The notes beneath the pieces were generated by a model. It did not search any database, was not told the DNA's origin, and saw only the letters and a list, made by a program, of their open reading frames with translations. This document shows, one piece after another, positions 15,401 through 16,659 of a stretch of 16,659 nucleotides of DNA. Within the stretch, counting starts at the first letter, position 1. Every line of letters starts with the position of its first letter. This DNA comes from an uncultured Bacteroides sp. (GTDB lineage: Bacteria; Bacteroidota; Bacteroidia; Bacteroidales; Bacteroidaceae), in NCBI RefSeq assembly GCF_937912035.1, contig NZ_CALDPF010000018.1:1-16659 (forward strand), read 5' to 3'. The translations under genes and the position numbers were made by a program.

Positions 15401-15469
15401 ATTTTTAAATGCAAAATAATTGCATAAAAAATCTACTTTTTTTTATGCAATTATTTTGCATTTAAAAAT
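15401..15469. repeat. Perfect 31-bp inverted repeat in the divergent control region
   Basis: Arms 15401-15431 and 15439-15469 are exact reverse complements around a 7-base centre (TCTACTT). Each arm also contains a smaller interrupted palindrome ATGCAA-N5-TTGCAT (15409-15425 and 15445-15461), giving four half-sites. The right arm holds the -33 TTTG (15455-15458) of the tRNA-Phe promoter. It is flanked by divergent promoters, so it does not end any visible gene. Possible roles are an operator, a cruciform site or the remnant of a small inverted-repeat element. Confidence 0.75.
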
Positions 15470-15485
15470 AAAATACATACCTTTG
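15455..15485 (+). promoter_or_regulatory. Promoter of tRNA-Phe
   Basis: TTTG at 15455-15458, 19 bases, then TACCTTTG at 15478-15485 match the Bacteroidetes consensus fully. The mature tRNA begins 22 bases after the -7 box. The -33 element lies inside the right arm of the 31-bp inverted repeat. Confidence 0.85.
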
Positions 15486-15506
15486 CAACCGCAAACGAAA
15501 AACAAT

Positions 15507-15579
15507 GGTGCCATAGCTCAGTTGGTAGAGCAAAGGACTGAAAATCCTTGTGTCCCCGGTTCGATTCCTGGTGGCACCA
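15507..15579 (+). tRNA. tRNA-Phe (anticodon GAA)
   Basis: The 73-base cloverleaf is complete. It has a perfect 7-bp acceptor stem (GGTGCCA/TGGCACC), a D-arm GCTC/GAGC with loop AGTTGGTA, an anticodon stem AAGGA/TCCTT with loop CTGAAAA and anticodon GAA at 15540-15542, a variable loop GTGTC, and a T-loop TTCGATT with discriminator A at 15579. The 3' CCA is not encoded. The T-stem CCCGG/CCTGG has a central C-T mismatch (15557 with 15569). It is transcribed away from the rimP cluster and has its own promoter and terminator. Confidence 0.97.
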
Positions 15580-15601
15580 CATTTAAATAGTAAAAGACAA
15601 T

Positions 15602-15634
15602 AAGATCCTGATTTCCAAGTGAAATCAGGATCTT
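15602..15634 (+). terminator. Rho-independent terminator of tRNA-Phe
   Basis: A perfect 13-bp stem (15602-15614 with 15622-15634, loop CCAAGTG), the 3' arm ending in TCTT and continuing TTATTG, lies 22 bases after the tRNA. This is a standard intrinsic terminator form. Confidence 0.85.
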
Positions 15635-15705
15635 TTATTGCTATTACAAAATAGGAATATTCATGAATCAACGTAAAAACCTAAGGAGTTAATTCAATAA
15701 AATAC

Positions 15706-15713
15706 TATCTTTG
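15706..15713 (+). promoter_or_regulatory. Possible -7 box before the ISAon1-type ORF
   Basis: TATCTTTG matches TAnnTTTG and lies 27 bases before the ATG at 15741. No TTTG is found at the expected -33 distance, so activity is uncertain. Confidence 0.4.
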
Positions 15714-15740
15714 CCTACAAGAATAAAAAAAAATAATACA

Positions 15741-16118
15741 ATGGAAACAAACGGTTATCGTCTCCTTCTTCCTGAAGGAACTCTTGATTATTTCAACATA
15801 TCAGATGTAAAGGAAAGCAATACTGAGATAATAATGAAGAATGAAGTTCCGAAAGAGTACTCTGAGAGTAAAGTTGAGAGTAAGGGCTTTTATGATCCGC
15901 TAACAGTACAAGACTTTCCAATCCGTGGAAAGAAGGTATTTCTAAACATCCGTCGTCGCCGATGGGTTTTAAAGGATGAGGACCGCTATGTAAGCCGTAA
16001 CTGGAAACTGGTTGCTCAAGGCAGCCGTATGACGCAAGAATTTGCGTCTTTGTTAGGGACATTCAGTAAATATTATAAAATTAGCCAACTAATTCATACA
16101 CAAAGTGTTGCGAATTAG
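15741..16118 (+). CDS. ISAon1 family transposase N-terminal region protein (orphan)
   Basis: The 125-residue product resembles the small first ORF of ISAon1-type elements in Bacteroidetes. It has a start of the LLLPEGTLDYF type (8-18), a central block SKGFYDPLTVQDFPIRGKKV (47-66) followed by FLNIRRRRWVLKD, and SRNWKLVAQGSRMTQEFASL (85-104). The positively charged strand RRRRW suggests nucleic-acid binding. In complete elements a separate DDE transposase ORF follows; here none does, and an unrelated transposase begins 79 bases later. The start is the ATG at 15741; an in-frame TTG at 15711 overlaps the -7 box and is unlikely. The last dozen residues are encoded within a hairpin and may not be native. 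It is likely a remnant or standalone copy without mobility. Confidence 0.75.
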   Translation: METNGYRLLLPEGTLDYFNISDVKESNTEIIMKNEVPKEYSESKVESKGFYDPLTVQDFPIRGKKVFLNIRRRRWVLKDEDRYVSRNWKLVAQGSRMTQEFASLLGTFSKYYKISQLIHTQSVAN

Positions 16119-16130
16119 TTGGCTTTTTTG
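16083..16130 (+). terminator. Hairpin with T-tract overlapping the end of the ISAon1-type ORF
   Basis: A 13-bp perfect stem (AGCCAACTAATTC at 16083-16095 with its complement at 16112-16124) is followed by TTTTT and then G. The loop holds a small ACAC/GTGT stem. The stop codon of the upstream ORF (16116-16118) lies inside the 3' arm. It has intrinsic terminator form and would separate the ORF from the transposase downstream. Confidence 0.7.
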
Positions 16131-16142
16131 TATCCTTAGGTA

Positions 16143-16188
16143 TTCCCCCGAAAATAAGGTTTGACGGCCAAAACGGGGGAAATCCCCC
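16143..16188 (+). repeat. C/G-block structure before the transposase ORF
   Basis: TTCCCCCG at 16143-16150 is the exact reverse complement of CGGGGGAA at 16174-16181, and that same GGGGG block can pair with CCCCC at 16184-16188. The two pairings exclude each other. It lies 10-55 bases before the transposase ATG and may be part of the element's end or a translation-limiting structure. I could not place the terminal inverted repeat with confidence. Confidence 0.5.
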
Positions 16189-16197
16189 AATAAAGAT

Positions 16198-16659
16198 ATG
16201 GCTAAGATACAAAATATTTCGGAAATTCACCCTACTTTGGGTTTTACAGAATTTGATATTCTGGAAAAATATCGCAAGAGTTTTAATGAGAGTGAGCTTG
16301 GCAGGCTTCATTCAGTGTTCCCTTTTGAAGTTATGGCATAAACCATTGGGCTGTCTGAAAATCGTCTTGGACGCAGGAATATATTCAGTCTTTCCGCAAA
16401 GATTACCCTTATGATCCTGAAGGCCTATACCGGACTTTCTGACAGACATCTTGTGGAACATCTTAACGGCAACATACATTACCAGATGTTCTGCGGAATC
16501 ATGATAGACCCGTCTTTCCCCATAACCAACTACAAGATAGTAAGCGCCATCCGTAATGAGATAGTAGCCCGTTTTGACATTGAATCCCTTCAGGAGATAC
16601 TGGCCACACACTGGAAACCATATCTTGAGAACCTTCACGTGTGCATGACAGATACCACT
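16198..16659 (+). pseudogene. Transposase 5' part with in-frame stop (DUF772-type, IS1182/IS5-like), cut by window edge
   Basis: The frame from the ATG at 16198 runs 154 codons to the window end and is open except for one TAA at 16339-16341 (codon 48). Before the stop it reads MAKIQNISEIHPTLGFTEFD and on to FPFEVMA; after it, in the same frame, TIGLSENRLGRRNIFSLSAK, then LMILKAYTGLSDRHLVEHLN and NIHYQMFCGIMIDPSFPITN. This pattern resembles the N-terminal (DUF772-like) domain of transposases common in Bacteroides. The final VCMTDTT may hold the first catalytic Asp of the DDE triad. A single change AAA to TAA would explain the stop. The family name is from memory of similar proteins and is less sure than the transposase call. 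Base composition is higher in GC than the surrounding intergenic DNA. Confidence 0.7.

Noticed and set aside
15235..15414. Upstream extension of rimP by 60 codons
   Set aside because: It passes through a perfect promoter and the leader hairpin, and the residues do not resemble RimP; the ATG at 15234 fits the family length.
15462..15671. Minus-strand open frame of 69 codons across tRNA-Phe
   Set aside because: It is the antisense of the tRNA and its terminator; the GATRNRTGDTRIF-type peptide is a well-known false product of antisense tRNA genes.
16339..16341. Programmed recoding (stop-codon readthrough) in the transposase
   Set aside because: No slippery site or downstream structure was seen, and a single AAA to TAA change is the simpler explanation.
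16312..16638. Minus-strand open frame of 108 codons at the right edge
   Set aside because: It is antisense to the transposase frame, which has clear protein similarity in the plus direction.

Overview
The window looks like a chromosomal segment from a member of the Bacteroidales (Bacteroides, Phocaeicola or Prevotella type). Four things point there. Promoters match the Bacteroidetes form TTTG-N19-TAnnTTTG, with two essentially perfect examples near 15.3 and 15.5 kb. Start codons lack clear Shine-Dalgarno sequences. The gene order rimP-nusA-infB-cvpA-sufBCDS is typical of the group, as is the long lysine/glutamate-rich IF2. An ISAon1-type element is also present. Most of the window is housekeeping; the less ordinary parts are the intergenic RNA structures and the right-hand edge.

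Layout. At 1-65 there are two palindromes after the end of a minus-strand gene. At 66-2902 lies a minus-strand three-gene operon: DUF2027/Smr protein, PaaI-like thioesterase and MATE transporter. It diverges from the plus-strand pair queA-NUDIX (3000-4749), and the two divergent promoters overlap physically around a 16-bp palindrome. A 17-bp hairpin at 4770-4813 serves as a two-way terminator where NUDIX and sufS converge. From 15234 down to 4836 runs one long minus-strand cluster: rimP, nusA, infB, cvpA, sufB, sufC, sufD, sufS. It joins ribosome maturation, transcription elongation/termination and translation initiation to the SUF iron-sulfur assembly machine (SufBCD scaffold plus SufS cysteine desulfurase). 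Several intergenic spacers (nusA-infB, infB-cvpA, sufB-sufC) carry hairpins, and the rimP leader carries a terminator-like hairpin that could attenuate the whole cluster.

At 15235-15506 is a divergent control region holding the rimP promoter, the tRNA-Phe promoter and a perfect 31-bp inverted repeat that overlaps the tRNA promoter. tRNA-Phe(GAA) at 15507-15579 is followed by its terminator. Beyond it are insertion-sequence remnants: an ISAon1-type N-terminal-region ORF with no matching transposase behind it, then the 5' part of a different transposase carrying an in-frame stop codon and running off the window.

I found no CRISPR array, phage genes, toxin-antitoxin pair or obvious new defence system. 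The most interesting candidates are regulatory: the rimP leader hairpin, the large inverted repeat at the tRNA-Phe promoter and the structured spacers of the nusA-infB-suf cluster.
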